DNA of 5,064 bases, from contig JAKAGC010000376.1 of assembly GCA_021817755.1 (NCBI GenBank), forward strand, positions 1-5,064, given 5' to 3'. Every line of letters starts with the position of its first letter. The first letter of the stretch is position 1. A program made the translations under genes and the position numbers. The notes beneath the pieces were generated by a model. The model made no database searches, had not been told where the DNA came from, and worked only from the letters and a program-made list of their open reading frames with translations. The DNA comes from Acidobacteriota bacterium (GTDB taxonomy: Bacteria; Acidobacteriota; Aminicenantia; UBA2199). This document shows, one piece after another, positions 4,391-5,064 of the stretch.

Positions 4391-5064
4391 TTATAAATGA
4401 AACTGGGTATTTATATTCTCTGTGACTATCTGCCCATCAAATAAATGAATGGTCCGCTGACTGTACTCAGCATATGAAGGAGAATGAGTGACCATAACTA
4501 TGGTTGTTCCCTCTTCATTCAACTGCACTAACAACTTCATTACCTCATCTCCATGAGATGAATCCAAATTCCCAGTGGGCTCATCAGCTAGTATTAATTT
4601 TGGATTGGCTACAATAGCTCTGGCTACTGCGACCCTTTGCTGCTGCCCTCCGGATAACTGTTGTGGAAAATGATTCTTCCTGGGAATCAATTGCAGTCTT
4701 TCTAAGACGTCCATCACCTTTCTCCGACGCTCAACTGGTCTGATCTTCAAATAGAGAAGAGGTAATTCTATATTCTCATAAGCGGTCAATTCATCAATCA
4801 AATTAAAACTTTGGAATACAAAGCCTATATTGTTCTTACGCATTAATGCGCGCTTCCTCTCAGAAAATCGGGATACGTCAGTGTTCAGAAAATAATACTG
4901 ACCTTCAGTAGGATTATCCAATAACCCCAACATATTTAAAAGAGTAGACTTTCCACACCCGGAAGGGCCCATAATAGCAACAAATTCACCTTCCTTTACT
5001 TTAAGATTTACATAATTTAACGCTGTGGTTTCTACTTCCTGGGTAGTATATACTTTTTTCAAAT
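4391..5064 (-). CDS. ABC transporter ATP-binding protein, MacB/LolD family (5' partial)
   Basis: This is a cytoplasmic ATPase subunit that powers a separate FtsX-like permease. Family members drive lipoprotein release (LolD), macrolide or peptide efflux (MacB) or similar envelope export. All nucleotide-binding elements are present: A-loop Tyr5, Walker A GPSGCGKST (32-40), Q-loop Q84, signature LSGGQQQR (136-143), Walker B LILADE with catalytic Glu161, D-loop GNLD, and switch His193. The DEPTGNLD wording and the length are typical of MacB/LolD. The first in-window codon is TTG, but it is the leucine of the family's usual NLKKVY-like opening, so roughly five to ten N-terminal residues lie off the right edge. 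The gene ends with TAA at 4391. No permease gene follows; it must lie upstream, outside the window. The sequence resembles Bacteroidota ABC ATPases as I remember them, unlike the rest of the window. The exported substrate is unknown. Confidence 0.9.
   Translation of the reverse strand, partial: LKKVYTTQEVETTALNYVNLKVKEGEFVAIMGPSGCGKSTLLNMLGLLDNPTEGQYYFLNTDVSRFSERKRALMRKNNIGFVFQSFNLIDELTAYENIELPLLYLKIRPVERRRKVMDVLERLQLIPRKNHFPQQLSGGQQQRVAVARAIVANPKLILADEPTGNLDSSHGDEVMKLLVQLNEEGTTIVMVTHSPSYAEYSQRTIHLFDGQIVTENINTQFHL

Overview
The window carries parts or all of four protein genes and one tRNA gene. All are on the minus strand except the first, which runs on the plus strand off the left edge. The sequence is AT-rich, most strongly in tilS and the intergenic DNA. 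Both candidate promoters are of the ordinary sigma-70 type (TTGATT, 17-bp spacer, TATAAT or TATAAC), and the PilZ gene has a clear Shine-Dalgarno. An anaerobic-type 2-oxoacid oxidoreductase, a c-di-GMP-binding PilZ protein and a lipoprotein/macrolide-type ABC ATPase suggest a Gram-negative-type, probably anaerobic or facultative bacterium. I cannot name the phylum. A spirochaete-like host is only a weak guess, and the ABC gene at the right edge reads more like a Bacteroidota protein.

Layout from left to right. 2-502 (+) is the C-terminal part of a POR-gamma/IorB-type subunit. Its 3' end overlaps the 3' end of the next gene by 32 bp, tail to tail. 471-1928 (-) encodes a PilZ protein with a disordered proline-rich linker and a C-terminal receiver-like domain that has lost its phosphorylation residues. 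A 169-bp gap holds its promoter, a leader with inverted repeats and the ribosome binding site. 2098-3450 (-) is tilS. Thirteen bases upstream of it lies an elongator tRNA-Met(CAU), 3464-3536 (-), with a near-consensus promoter at 3554-3582 that probably drives both. 4391-5064 (-) is a 5'-truncated ABC ATPase gene.

Between the tRNA promoter and the ABC gene lie about 800 bp with no convincing gene. The middle of this stretch (about 3854-4273) is a degenerate array of about 20 tandem 21-bp units that keep phase without a single insertion or deletion. It is the most unusual thing here. It could be the relic of a seven-residue-repeat gene, or a DNA-level array in which A-tracts and small dyads recur every two helical turns. 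The sequence alone does not decide.

Functionally, tilS and its upstream tRNA touch the same problem: TilS must modify the CAU anticodon of tRNA-Ile2 and leave tRNA-Met(CAU) alone. The other genes look like unrelated neighbours. The left edge belongs to 2-oxoacid (arylpyruvate) oxidation, the PilZ gene to c-di-GMP signalling, and the right edge to an ABC transporter whose permease is outside the window.
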